A stretch of DNA of 64,000 nucleotides from Staphylococcus simulans (GTDB taxonomy: Bacteria; Bacillota; Bacilli; Staphylococcales; Staphylococcaceae), in NCBI RefSeq assembly GCF_003043455.1, contig NZ_PZGG01000002.1:1-64000 (forward strand), read 5' to 3'. The position numbers were made by a program, and so were the translations under genes. Under the pieces are notes generated by a model. That model searched no databases. It was not told the DNA's origin and was given only the letters and a program-made list of their open reading frames with translations. Positions 43,632 to 52,367 of the stretch are shown in pieces (positions within the stretch are counted from its first letter, which is position 1; each line of letters opens with the position of its first letter).

Positions 43632-44249
43632 ATGCAATCACGTTATATTGCACGCATATTATTTGTGATATTAATGCTGCTGACATTGCCTTTAAATCAA
43701 TTTTATCAATTTATGGCATTGAACTTATTCTTAGCATATATTCCTTTCGAACTCGTTTGGTTACTTAAATTATTTATACCTAAACGACGTTTCGAATGGC
43801 CGCTATTTATTATTTTCGCAGCAATCTTTGTCTTAATCTTCCCTAATACCTTTTATATGGTGACAGATCTGATCCATCTTAATCAATTTGCTTTTAGTAT
43901 TATGCAAGGTGTCAGACCTATAGAATGGTTGTACTTCACCTTCTTAGTCGGCGGTGTATGTTTTGCGGTTTATTGCTATATCTTAATTAATATTGAATTA
44001 TTCCATTTAACGAATAAACCTTTATTCAACTACATCATTGTGATCGGCTTGATGTTTGCGAATAGTTTAGGAATTGCGATGGGACGCTTCTTAAGATTCC
44101 ATAGTGTCTACTTAGTCACACAACCTCTATCTATTATCAGAGATGTTGTTCAATTCTTAGACGGGAGAGGTCTTTTCTTCTTATTCGTCATGACCTTGCT
44201 ACAAGCAATCATATTGATAATGGTGAAAGGAGTGCGCATGGCAAAATGA
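43632..44249 (+). CDS. DUF1361 membrane protein
   Basis: A 205-aa protein with about seven hydrophobic segments and the DUF1361 patterns FPNTFYMVTDLIHL and ANSLGIAMGRFLRFHSV. Function unknown. The start ATG follows GAGAGGAC. It overlaps the next small membrane gene by 4 bp (ATGA), so the two are one operon; the pair also sits beside norA in S. aureus as I recall. Confidence 0.85.
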   Translation: MQSRYIARILFVILMLLTLPLNQFYQFMALNLFLAYIPFELVWLLKLFIPKRRFEWPLFIIFAAIFVLIFPNTFYMVTDLIHLNQFAFSIMQGVRPIEWLYFTFLVGGVCFAVYCYILINIELFHLTNKPLFNYIIVIGLMFANSLGIAMGRFLRFHSVYLVTQPLSIIRDVVQFLDGRGLFFLFVMTLLQAIILIMVKGVRMAK

Positions 44250-44521
44250 CAATGCAACTTCTTGTTTTTATTGCGGTACTGATAGTCATCCAACTGATTA
44301 TCGGACACTTTATCCATGAGATTGGCTTTTCATTTCTAGTCAGTATCGGTTTAATGTTGTTACCTCTAGGTATTGGTATCTACTTGCTTCAAATCGCTTA
44401 TTTTGAACAAAAGTACCCAAATTGGGAAGTACCATTTAATGTAAAACTACGTTTGAAATATATGTATCTTTTAACATTCTTAGAATATATCGCACTTTAT
44501 GTGTGCTTCTTTGTATGGTAA
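44246..44521 (+). CDS. small hypothetical membrane protein
   Basis: A 91-aa protein with three hydrophobic segments (about 3-22, 27-50, 70-91). No motif recognised. Translation is probably coupled to the DUF1361 gene through the ATGA overlap; AAGGAG lies 15 bp upstream inside that gene. A strong terminator follows. Confidence 0.75.
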   Translation: MTMQLLVFIAVLIVIQLIIGHFIHEIGFSFLVSIGLMLLPLGIGIYLLQIAYFEQKYPNWEVPFNVKLRLKYMYLLTFLEYIALYVCFFVW

Positions 44522-44549
44522 CACTAAAACTTGCATGTTATTTCTATAG

Positions 44550-44582
44550 AAAAGACGATGGATCTGACCATCGTCTTTTTTG
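44550..44582. terminator. convergent terminator
   Basis: AAAAGACGATGG pairs with CCATCGTCTTTT; serves the small membrane gene and probably the DASS transporter from the other side. Confidence 0.9.
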
Positions 44583-44596
44583 AATTCATTATGATT

Positions 44597-46135
44597 TTAA
44601 ATTAAACCTAACCATTTCCAGTATGTGAAGCTGAAGATTAGAATCAATACATAACCTACAACTGTTAATGGAATACCTGCTTTTAAGAAGTCTTTAACTG
44701 TAAACGTGCCTGAACCATATGCCAACATGTTTTGTGGTGCACTTACTGGTAGTAAGAAACCGAAACTGATGACAAATTGTTGTATCAATACAAAGCCGAT
44801 ACTTTGATCGCCTAAATGTAATGTTGCAGTTAAAGAGATGAAAACTGGAATCAAGGCAGAAGATAAACTTGTTGCACTTGCGAAACCTAAGTGAATTAAG
44901 ATATTAAATAACGTAATTAATGCGATCGTCGCAATCAATGGTAAATGTTGTAATCCCATTAAACCGAACGTCTTATCACTTAACCACTGCGCACCGCCAG
45001 TATTTAACAATATGTTTCCTAGTGAGATACCAATACCAAAGACAATAATTGTACCCCAAGGAATATGTTTTTCCGCTTCCTTCCAATTCATCACACCAAT
45101 TTTAGGCGTTAACATAATCGCCATCGCGACTAAAGTGATTGAAGATGAATCAATCGGATGTAATACTTTCTCAGTTGACCAGAAGAATAGTAATAAAATA
45201 GAAATCGCAATTAAGCGCCATTCACGTGGTGAGACTGGACCTAATTTATTCAGTTCTTTCTGTATTAATTCTTTACCGCCCTTCACTTCTTTTTGTTCTG
45301 GCGGCATGACTTTCAACATAATAAAATAAAGTGCAATCGACATTAATATAGACCAAGGTGCTGCATATAAGAACCATTGGCCCCATGAAATATCATGACC
45401 GAAACTTTGGTTGATAAAGTTTACCGCTACGATATTCTGAGCTGCCGCTGTTTTAATACCGATATTCCAAATCGATACAGCTTGAACTGCAGTGATAATT
45501 AATAATCCTGCAAGTTTACTTTCTTTAGAGGCTTTAAACGCCGCAATCATCCCTAATAAAATAGGTACGACCGCCCCGGCACGCGCTGTCGCAGAAGGTA
45601 CGAAAAACGCTAAAATAATAGATACTATAATCGCGCCTGCCACAATACGGTTGGTCTTATTGCCCACAATCGATAAGACTAATAACGCTAAACGCTTATG
45701 CAAATTAGTAATCTGCATAGCTGCTGCTAGGAAGAGTGCTGCTGCTACTAAAGCTACGGCTGAAGTTGAGAAACCGCTGAATGCTAGTTTTAAAGCATTG
45801 CCTGTTCCAAATAAATCCGCACCATGTAAAGCGGCACCGTTAGCTTTCGGATTTCCTAGTTTTTCTGCTAAATTTTGTACAGGACTAAATCCTAATAATA
45901 GTATCATCAAGGCAACAATCATCGTTGAAGATACTGGATAAGAGACCGCTTCTGTCACCCACATAATTACCGCAAAGGCTAAAATCGCAAGCGACATTTT
46001 AGCCATTACCGGAATACCGCTCACTGGTATCAGAACAATCGCAATCAACACGACAAAACTGATGATTATCCATAGCGGTTTAACACTCTTTTGTTTCTTG
46101 TCAGATTTCACTGTTGTTTCCTTTCTTGTCATCAT
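44597..46135 (-). CDS. DASS-family sodium/dicarboxylate-type anion symporter
   Basis: A 512-aa transporter with about 12-14 membrane segments. DASS (SLC13) features: WVTEAVSYPVSSTMIVAL, the SNT-like FVPSATARAGAVVPI and the C-terminal SAPQNMLAYGSGTFTVKDFLKAG. Family members import malate, succinate, 2-oxoglutarate or citrate with sodium, or exchange them. Next upstream is malate dehydrogenase, so malate is a reasonable guess. I start at the ATG after GGGAGG giving MMTRKETT; an upstream form starting 66 bp earlier is unlikely. A large inverted repeat precedes it. Confidence 0.88.
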   Translation of the reverse strand: MMTRKETTVKSDKKQKSVKPLWIIISFVVLIAIVLIPVSGIPVMAKMSLAILAFAVIMWVTEAVSYPVSSTMIVALMILLLGFSPVQNLAEKLGNPKANGAALHGADLFGTGNALKLAFSGFSTSAVALVAAALFLAAAMQITNLHKRLALLVLSIVGNKTNRIVAGAIIVSIILAFFVPSATARAGAVVPILLGMIAAFKASKESKLAGLLIITAVQAVSIWNIGIKTAAAQNIVAVNFINQSFGHDISWGQWFLYAAPWSILMSIALYFIMLKVMPPEQKEVKGGKELIQKELNKLGPVSPREWRLIAISILLLFFWSTEKVLHPIDSSSITLVAMAIMLTPKIGVMNWKEAEKHIPWGTIIVFGIGISLGNILLNTGGAQWLSDKTFGLMGLQHLPLIATIALITLFNILIHLGFASATSLSSALIPVFISLTATLHLGDQSIGFVLIQQFVISFGFLLPVSAPQNMLAYGSGTFTVKDFLKAGIPLTVVGYVLILIFSFTYWKWLGLI

Positions 46136-46179
46136 GATTTCCTCCCTCATTTGTTCGCTGTACTTAAATCGTACATATG

Positions 46180-46247
46180 TTAAATATTTAAAATGCAGCA
46201 TGCTGATTCAACCCATACATAAGCATGCTTATTTTCGAAATATTTAA
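46180..46247. promoter_or_regulatory. long inverted repeat before the DASS transporter
   Basis: TTAAATATTT...AGCATGCT at left is mirrored by AGCATGCT...AAATATTTAA at right, about 25 bp per arm with few mismatches and a 17-bp centre. AGCATGCT itself is a palindrome present twice, 25 bp apart. It is in the promoter region, so it could be an operator, or a hairpin in the 5' untranslated region. Confidence 0.6.
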
Positions 46248-46338
46248 TCATTTTCATGTCCATTATAACAAGAATGCGGTTACAAAAAGAGGGTTATTCG
46301 AAATTTTGTAAAATTTTTCACAATGACACTATAAAGTA

Positions 46339-46375
46339 CAAAAAAAGAGACGAACGTGTTAGAAGCATCCGTCTC
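46339..46375 (-). terminator. terminator after mdh
   Basis: GAGACG pairs with CGTCTC, with a run of seven Ts on the minus strand. Confidence 0.75.
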
Positions 46376-46412
46376 CTGTTCCAATATATAATAATTTACT
46401 TTACCACCAAAT

Positions 46413-47351
46413 TTATGAATATTTTAAAGCACTTTTCACTTCTTCTACTGCATCTGCTGATGCTTTTAATTGTGCTTTTTCATCATCAGAAAGTTTTGTT
46501 TCTATGACTTGTTCAACACCATTTTCACCAATTAGTGTCGGAACACCTAAACAGATATCATTAAAGCCATATTCACCTTCTAAATACGTGATTGCAGGTA
46601 ATACACGTCTTTCATCTTTCAGTATCGCTGCAGCCATTTCAAAAATCGCAGCGGCTGGTGCATAATATGCTGATCCATCTCCAAGCAAGCCGACAATTTC
46701 AGCACCGCCTTTACGCGTACGGTCTACAATCGCATCGATTTTATCTTGATCTAATAATTCAGTTATCGGGACGCCGCCTACTGTTGTCGTACTTAATAAC
46801 GGTACCATCGTATCTCCGTGGCCGCCTAATACTAATCCAGACACATCCGTACGGGCAACATCCAATGCTTCTGCGATAAATGTACGATAACGTGCTGTAT
46901 CTAAAATACCTGATTGACCTAACACACGATTTTTAGGAAAACCTGATAATTTATACACCGCGTACGTCATCGCATCTACAGGATTCGTCAGCACGATAAT
47001 CGTGCTATCTGGTGCATAAGTTTTGATACCATCTGTTACTTGTGCCATCACAGATTCATTAATTTGAATCAAATCATCACGACTCATACCCGGTTTACGT
47101 GCGACGCCTGCAGTGATAACCACAATATCTGATCCTGTAATATCTTGATAATCAGATGTTCCTTTAATTTTGTTGTTGAAATTGAAAATCGGTCCGCTTT
47201 CTGAAATATCTAATGCTTTGCCGCGTGCTGGTTTTTCATTTTCAGGTTTATCTAATAACACCACATCTGCCAATGTTTTTTCAGCTAACATAAATGCCAA
47301 GGTTGCACCTGTATGACCTGCACCAATAATCGCGACTTTTCTTTTCCCCAT
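46413..47351 (-). CDS. mdh: malate dehydrogenase (LDH-like type)
   Basis: NAD-dependent malate dehydrogenase (312 aa) converting malate to oxaloacetate in the cytoplasm. Rossmann [13 protein letters not shown], the dicarboxylate-specific Arg in [18 protein letters not shown]-equivalent TNPVDAMTY and catalytic [13 protein letters not shown] are visible; the Arg and GGHGD mark a malate rather than lactate enzyme. Start after AAGGGGG. A cre site lies upstream. It pairs with the downstream DASS transporter as a probable malate-use module, though a terminator separates them. Confidence 0.93.
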   Translation of the reverse strand: MGKRKVAIIGAGHTGATLAFMLAEKTLADVVLLDKPENEKPARGKALDISESGPIFNFNNKIKGTSDYQDITGSDIVVITAGVARKPGMSRDDLIQINESVMAQVTDGIKTYAPDSTIIVLTNPVDAMTYAVYKLSGFPKNRVLGQSGILDTARYRTFIAEALDVARTDVSGLVLGGHGDTMVPLLSTTTVGGVPITELLDQDKIDAIVDRTRKGGAEIVGLLGDGSAYYAPAAAIFEMAAAILKDERRVLPAITYLEGEYGFNDICLGVPTLIGENGVEQVIETKLSDDEKAQLKASADAVEEVKSALKYS

Positions 47352-47433
47352 CTTGAATCCCCCTTAATACGAATTTTTTGTCTCTATACATTCTTATTTA
47401 CTTTAAGAATATCAAAGCTAGTCGCATTAATAA

Positions 47434-47447
47434 AGAAAACGTTTTCA
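47434..47447 (-). promoter_or_regulatory. cre site upstream of mdh
   Basis: AGAAAACGTTTTCA on the plus strand, which is close to a palindrome, matches the CcpA site TGAAAACGTTTTCA at 13 of 14 positions. It lies about 85 bp before the mdh ATG and predicts glucose repression. Confidence 0.75.
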
Positions 47448-47477
47448 TTTCTTTTGAATACTTTATGACATAACAAA

Positions 47478-47521
47478 ACTCCCTCTATATAAAGCGTTGG
47501 AAAACACTAATAGAGGGAGTT
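47478..47521 (-). terminator. terminator after the 95-aa membrane gene
   Basis: AACTCCCTCTAT pairs with TAGAGGGAGTT with one bulge; a short T run on the minus strand. Confidence 0.85.
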
Positions 47522-47541
47522 CAATTTAATGATTTAATCAC

Positions 47542-47829
47542 TTAGTATCTGCCCGCAAACTGAGCAGTTGCTGAAATGGTAAACATAATACCGACAAAGA
47601 TAGTTAATACTAATAATAAAATCATCGTACGTGTATAATGCTTAATAAACGCAACGAATAACAACACTGCGTTATAGATGAAGAAAATACCGAATAATGT
47701 CAACACAACGGTTGGTGCTGAAATAATCATCGTAAAGAAAAAGATGATAATCGCAAATATAATATATGGAAATACGATAAGGTTACGTTCAAAGCGCATA
47801 CGTGCCCGTGATTGTTCTTCTGAATTCAT
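47542..47829 (-). CDS. small hypothetical membrane protein
   Basis: A 95-aa protein with a charged N-terminus (residues 1-16) and three hydrophobic segments. No motif recognised. Ribosome binding site AAAGGAG is strong, and the gene lies 25 bp after the aldo/keto reductase, probably in one transcript ending at the terminator just downstream. Confidence 0.75.
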   Translation of the reverse strand: MNSEEQSRARMRFERNLIVFPYIIFAIIIFFFTMIISAPTVVLTLFGIFFIYNAVLLFVAFIKHYTRTMILLLVLTIFVGIMFTISATAQFAGRY

Positions 47830-47854
47830 TTCTTATTCTCCTTTATTTCACTTA

Positions 47855-48763
47855 TCAAGGGATATCTTGACCTAAGACTGCCACATAAATATCAAACCAT
47901 TCTTGGTCCGTTAAATTTAATTCTAATCCTTTAACCGCATCTTGCATGCGTTCAATTTGACTTGTACCCATAATCGGCATAATTGTTGCCGGATGTTTCA
48001 TCAACCAAGCTGTGACAATGCTGGCTGGGGCTACATTATATTTATAAGCAAGCGGACTGATAATAGCCATCACACGTTTGGATTTCGCATCTTCTACATT
48101 TAGTAATTTACCGCCTGCAAGCGGACTCCACGCCATGATTTTAACGTCATCCTGATACATATGATCAATCGTTCCATCATAAATAGGTGCTGCATGATAC
48201 GGTGAAACTTCTAGTTGATTCACTGCGATATGCAGTTTATGTGATTTGATGCCTTGGTTTAGCAAATCATATTGTGTGTTATTGAAATTAGAAACACCGA
48301 ATGATTTAATTTTACCTTCTTCTACTAAAACATCAAGTGCATCTCTCACTTCATTTGGATTCATCAGTGGTGATGGACGATGAATCAATACAGTATCAAG
48401 TGTGTCTGTTTGTAAATTGTGCAATGAGCGATTGACCGCTTCTACAATGTGTTGTTTGCTTAAATCGTAACGATGGCCATCAAATTGTGCGAATTGGTCT
48501 GTCGGCAAGATAATTCCGCATTTCGAAACTAATTCAATTTGATTCCTAAGTTCTGGTGATAGTGCCAAGGCTTCACCAAATAACTGTTCACAACGATAAT
48601 CTCCATAGATATCTGCATGGTCCATTGTCGTTACACCCATTTCGACTAATTGATGCAAATAACGGTTTAAGTCTTGGGCTGACATCTGCCAATCATGCAA
48701 TCTCCAAAAGCCTTGAATAATCTTTGAATAAGTTACGTTACGATTGATTTTAACACGATCCAT
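47855..48763 (-). CDS. aldo/keto reductase (YcsN/YdhF-like)
   Basis: Second aldo/keto reductase of the window (302 aa). Catalytic residues: DHADIYGDY (Asp, Tyr), VSKCGI (Lys) and VLIHRPSPL (His); then GVSNFNN, NQLEVSPYH, AWSPLAGGKL and PIMGTSQIERM for cofactor binding. Of the type with Arg after the catalytic His (IHRP), related to YcsN/YdhF oxidoreductases rather than to the first gene at 28.3 kb. Start after GAGGGG. Substrate unknown. Confidence 0.9.
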   Translation of the reverse strand: MDRVKINRNVTYSKIIQGFWRLHDWQMSAQDLNRYLHQLVEMGVTTMDHADIYGDYRCEQLFGEALALSPELRNQIELVSKCGIILPTDQFAQFDGHRYDLSKQHIVEAVNRSLHNLQTDTLDTVLIHRPSPLMNPNEVRDALDVLVEEGKIKSFGVSNFNNTQYDLLNQGIKSHKLHIAVNQLEVSPYHAAPIYDGTIDHMYQDDVKIMAWSPLAGGKLLNVEDAKSKRVMAIISPLAYKYNVAPASIVTAWLMKHPATIMPIMGTSQIERMQDAVKGLELNLTDQEWFDIYVAVLGQDIP

Positions 48764-48959
48764 TGCGTTTACCCCTCTCGCTCATTTCAATTTAATTACA
48801 ACTTATGTTAGCGCTTGCTAAATTTAAAAATGAGGTTCACTATAGTGTAGTAGGGATTAATAATGGATTAAAATATTTTAGTATTGTATTCCCTACAAAT
48901 TCCTTGTACTATTAAACGTTGTATTCATTATAGTGTTACCTTGATATGCACGTCAATTT
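48764..48959. other. intergenic region before the aldo/keto reductase
   Basis: Contains a cre-like TGTTAGCGCTTGCT (48806, 11 of 14), the palindrome CACTATAGTG (48839) with a near copy 75 bp away, and a long imperfect inverted repeat GTAGGGA/TCCCTAC (about 48850-48896) that may be the weak terminator of the GTPase gene. Confidence 0.4.
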
Positions 48960-49898
48960 TCAAGTGAACTGCAATGCATCCAATTGATTGCGTAAACGCT
49001 CTTTATCGAGTTGTTCGCCAATCAATACGATAGTATTTTGCACATCATCTTGAATCGGTTCGTAATCTGGAAGCCCATTGGCGAATTGGAATAAATACGT
49101 TGTTTCTGGTGCATCTCTGAATCTTACATATCCTTTCAAACGATAGACGTTGTCTGGCAAACGTAAGATAAACTGGTAAAACATTTGTCTGTCTATAGGC
49201 GAAGTGAAGGTATAAGCAATTGAACTGATACCTTGGTGATGTAAATGTTGGTGTTTCGGCTGCATATTGACTGGCTCTAACGCTTGTAATTCATCAATAT
49301 TGACTTGACCATAGGTTGTAAAATAGATGGCATCACTCGAATTGATTTGTTTTAAAGCTTCAATCAGCACTTGCTGCTCATCTTGGCTGATTAAATCTGT
49401 CTTATTGACAATCAGCGTTTGGCTGACTGCAAGCTGTTCTTCCATCAAGGCTTGCGTTGATTCAGAATAATCCGCACGATGTAAAAATCTAGGTGCGTCA
49501 ACTAAACCGACCACTAGCGGCGGATTCACATAGTCAGCAAGCAATGGATCATAACAAGCTTGGATGAGTTGGAGTGGATGCGCAATCCCTGTTGCTTCTA
49601 TAATGACAAATTGTGATTGGTTTTGGTTGATTATTGCTGATAATTGCGCGATAAGGTCTTGTTGCAAATCACAACAGACACATCCGTTCTGCAAGGAAAT
49701 CGTTTGAATTTTATCTCCTAAGATTTTACTATCGACATCAAAATCACCAAATTCATTCATAATTACAGTGATTTTCTCATCTCTTTTTAATAATTGCTCA
49801 GTATAATGTTTAAGGAAAGACGTTTTACCGCTTCCTAGAAAACCTGTTACAATACAAATAGATAATTTACTATTATTATTTCGTTCCAATTTTAACAC
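48960..49898 (-). CDS. COG0523/CobW-type G3E GTPase
   Basis: Metal-handling GTPase (312 aa): Walker A VTGFLGSGKTSF, the metal-binding CxCC motif NGCVCC, Walker B-like IIEATGIAHP, base motif VNKTDL and a His-rich linker (KHQHLHHQG) before the C-terminal CobW_C domain. Relatives insert or supply zinc or other metals to client proteins. No client is next to it and I found no Zur box. The start is a GTG with a weak site, so the exact N-terminus is uncertain. Confidence 0.88.
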   Translation of the reverse strand: MLKLERNNNSKLSICIVTGFLGSGKTSFLKHYTEQLLKRDEKITVIMNEFGDFDVDSKILGDKIQTISLQNGCVCCDLQQDLIAQLSAIINQNQSQFVIIEATGIAHPLQLIQACYDPLLADYVNPPLVVGLVDAPRFLHRADYSESTQALMEEQLAVSQTLIVNKTDLISQDEQQVLIEALKQINSSDAIYFTTYGQVNIDELQALEPVNMQPKHQHLHHQGISSIAYTFTSPIDRQMFYQFILRLPDNVYRLKGYVRFRDAPETTYLFQFANGLPDYEPIQDDVQNTIVLIGEQLDKERLRNQLDALQFT

Positions 49899-50013
49899 TC
49901 ATTTCTAAAGGACTTAATGGTACAATCATTAATGGACATATTATATTATGTTACAACTTGATTTAATGCAAGATATCTTCTAAAATCAATGCATACTTTA
50001 ATTTTAACATGGC

Positions 50014-50042
50014 TTGTGAGGAGTCGACAAAATAGATAAAAT
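50014..50042 (+). promoter_or_regulatory. mgrA promoter
   Basis: TTGTGA, 17-bp spacer, TAAAAT, about 95 bp before the mgrA ATG. A CGGAA-CGAA-TTCCG hairpin (50081) lies in the leader. Confidence 0.6.
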
Positions 50043-50137
50043 TTCCACTTTTGTCACTGCTCAAACTTTCACAACAAGACGGAACGAATTCCGGTACACA
50101 GAAAAATATAACGGATAGAATGTCTGGAGGAGAACTT

Positions 50138-50578
50138 ATGACTGAAAAACTTAATTTAGGCGGACGTTTATGCTTTAGTTTGTACAACGCTCAAAGACAA
50201 GTGAATCGCTACTATTCAAACAACGTTTTTAAGAAGTACAAATTAACTTACCCGCAGTTTTTAGTATTAACAATTTTATGGGAAGAATCACCAGTTAACG
50301 TGAAGAAAGTCGTTACTGAGCTTGCGTTAGATACTGGTACAGTATCCCCACTTTTAAAAAGAATGGAACAAGTAGATTTAATCAAAAGAGAGCGTTCTGA
50401 AGTCGATCAACGTGAAGTATTTGTTCACTTGACTGAAAAGAGCGAAGCAATTGAAGAAGATCTAGGCGGTGCTTGCAACCACTTAGGCGATATCTCTGGA
50501 TTAAACAAAAAAGAAGAAAAAGAATTGAATCGTTTATTAGATAAACTGATTGATTCTTTAACTAAGCAAAATTCATAA
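50138..50578 (+). CDS. mgrA: MarR/SarA-family global regulator MgrA
   Basis: Redox-sensing global regulator of virulence, autolysis and efflux (norA). Winged helix-turn-helix with the blocks [31 protein letters not shown] and [31 protein letters not shown] split across the fold. The sensing Cys12 is present. The C-terminal helix (about 110-146) differs from S. aureus. ATG after GGAGGAG, 146 aa; earlier in-frame starts have no good site. Confidence 0.96.
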   Translation: MTEKLNLGGRLCFSLYNAQRQVNRYYSNNVFKKYKLTYPQFLVLTILWEESPVNVKKVVTELALDTGTVSPLLKRMEQVDLIKRERSEVDQREVFVHLTEKSEAIEEDLGGACNHLGDISGLNKKEEKELNRLLDKLIDSLTKQNS

Positions 50579-50643
50579 TTTCGAATGCCATTAAAATTAG
50601 AGTGATAACTTGCAGTTTTTTCACTTTTAAATAAAGCAAAAAC

Positions 50644-50686
50644 AAAGCGGTTGAGACTTCTGCCATAGAGGTCTCAACCGCTTTTT
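50644..50686. terminator. convergent terminator between mgrA and cydC
   Basis: AAAGCGGTTGAGAC pairs with GTCTCAACCGCTTT, a 14-bp perfect stem with T run. Confidence 0.9.
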
Positions 50687-50693
50687 GCATTTA

Positions 50694-52367
50694 CTAACTC
50701 GTTTGATTTAAAGTTACCATATCATAAAGAGCACCACGTTGTTGAAGTAAACCTTCATATGTGCCGCTTTCAATAATTTGTCCCTCAATCATCACTACAA
50801 TACGATCAAATTGCGGTAACAACTCTAAATCATGCGTTGCGACAATAAGTGTCGCGCTTTCGTTAAAGAGCCTTTGCATGACGTGATGACTATTATGCCA
50901 GTCTAGTGCACGCGTGGGTTCATCTATTAACCAGACTGGCGCTGTTCTTAAGAATAGTCTTGCAAGACAAAGTCGTTGCAACTCTCCGCCTGATAGTCCT
51001 TCTCCACTCATAGTAATTTCATAATCTAAGTCAATATATGCTAAACCTAAATCATCTAAGACAGCACGCATTTCATCATCACTTTGATCTGATAATAAAT
51101 TATCACGCACTGTACCATCAAAGAGTTGTTGTTGTTGAAGTAATACATTGAAGGTCTCTGCTTTAGCCGCTTCAGACATCTCATACACAGATTGACCATG
51201 ATAAGTAACAGTGCCATGTGCAGTTTGGTATAAGCCAGCTAGCACTTGAAGCAAAGTACTCTTGCCTGAACCTGAAGGTCCAATTACCGCAAGTTTTTCT
51301 CCTGAATGAATATCTAATTGAATATGTTCTAATACTTTTGTGACTTGATGTTCATATTGGAATGTCACATCATCGACTACTAATGCCTGAGCATCATTCG
51401 TTTGTTTCATTTCTTCAGATGTCTTTGGCACTTCTTGTAAGACTTCTTCGATTTCTACTAATGCTTGGTCTGTATCTGCTTTAAAGTAAGCTACATTACT
51501 CATCGTTACTGCTTGTTCAAACAACGTCAATAACATCAACACAATACTCGTTAAATAAATAACATCTAATTGTCCGTTTTGAACTTGTATGACACCCAGC
51601 CATACGCAAAAGAATAAAGCTAACATAGAAACTAAATCTAGCATAAACTCATAGAGCGTTAAAAAGCGTTGTTCATTACGTTGTTGATGGCTGTATTTAG
51701 ATAATGCCTTAAGTACAGATTGATGATAAGATTTCAATTGTTTGAAGCGTGCCAGTTCCTCATAACCTTCCTTATAATCGTAGAAACGACTTAAAAACGA
51801 TGAAGCATCTTGTGCTGCACGTGCATTCAATAGTTGTGCACGCTTCGCAGAAATCCATGGTAAGATTCCTAATGAAATCAGCATACTTACCAATAGCAAG
51901 ACTGCATGCATCCAAGAAAAGAACCATAGGGTCAATATGGTAATACCTGCTGTGATACCAATCACTACAGGTGGATAATAAACACGTAAATAGATATTCT
52001 GTAATGCTTCTACACGCGATACCATTCGCGCAATCAAGTCGCTTGATTTAAATTTACGGTAAATATCCGGTACGACTTGAATCAGACCGCTGAAAAATTG
52101 TGTTCTGATATCCCTTAACATCGTGAAAGTTGTGCGATGTGAGTATAAACGTTCAAAGTAGCGCATAATCGCACGGATAATCCCAAACATTTTCACACTG
52201 ACCACCAAGACAATCAAACCATATAACGGCACATTTTTCGCAGCTTGCGCAATCATTAAACCGCTAAGAAAGAACATGCCGATTGCGACTAAGCTGCCGA
52301 TTACACCAAATAATATCGCTAAAGCTAAATCTTTATCTAACTTAAATCGAATACCGTGTCGTTTCAT
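50694..52367 (-). CDS. cydC: heterodimeric thiol ABC exporter subunit CydC
   Basis: Half of the CydDC exporter of cysteine/glutathione-type thiols needed to assemble cytochrome bd. 557 aa: six membrane helices (1 to about 310) and an ATPase domain with Walker A GPSGSGKSTL, signature LSGGELQRL and Walker B VWLIDEPTRALD. Start overlaps the cydD stop by 4 bp (ATGA). The assignment to CydC rather than a general exporter rests on pairing and order; no cyd oxidase genes are in the window. Confidence 0.85.
   Translation of the reverse strand: MKRHGIRFKLDKDLALAILFGVIGSLVAIGMFFLSGLMIAQAAKNVPLYGLIVLVVSVKMFGIIRAIMRYFERLYSHRTTFTMLRDIRTQFFSGLIQVVPDIYRKFKSSDLIARMVSRVEALQNIYLRVYYPPVVIGITAGITILTLWFFSWMHAVLLLVSMLISLGILPWISAKRAQLLNARAAQDASSFLSRFYDYKEGYEELARFKQLKSYHQSVLKALSKYSHQQRNEQRFLTLYEFMLDLVSMLALFFCVWLGVIQVQNGQLDVIYLTSIVLMLLTLFEQAVTMSNVAYFKADTDQALVEIEEVLQEVPKTSEEMKQTNDAQALVVDDVTFQYEHQVTKVLEHIQLDIHSGEKLAVIGPSGSGKSTLLQVLAGLYQTAHGTVTYHGQSVYEMSEAAKAETFNVLLQQQQLFDGTVRDNLLSDQSDDEMRAVLDDLGLAYIDLDYEITMSGEGLSGGELQRLCLARLFLRTAPVWLIDEPTRALDWHNSHHVMQRLFNESATLIVATHDLELLPQFDRIVVMIEGQIIESGTYEGLLQQRGALYDMVTLNQTS

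Noticed and set aside
49899-50013. Zur box before the COG0523 GTPase gene
   Set aside because: No sequence close to the staphylococcal Zur dyad was found; only two TTAATGG repeats are present, which is weak evidence.
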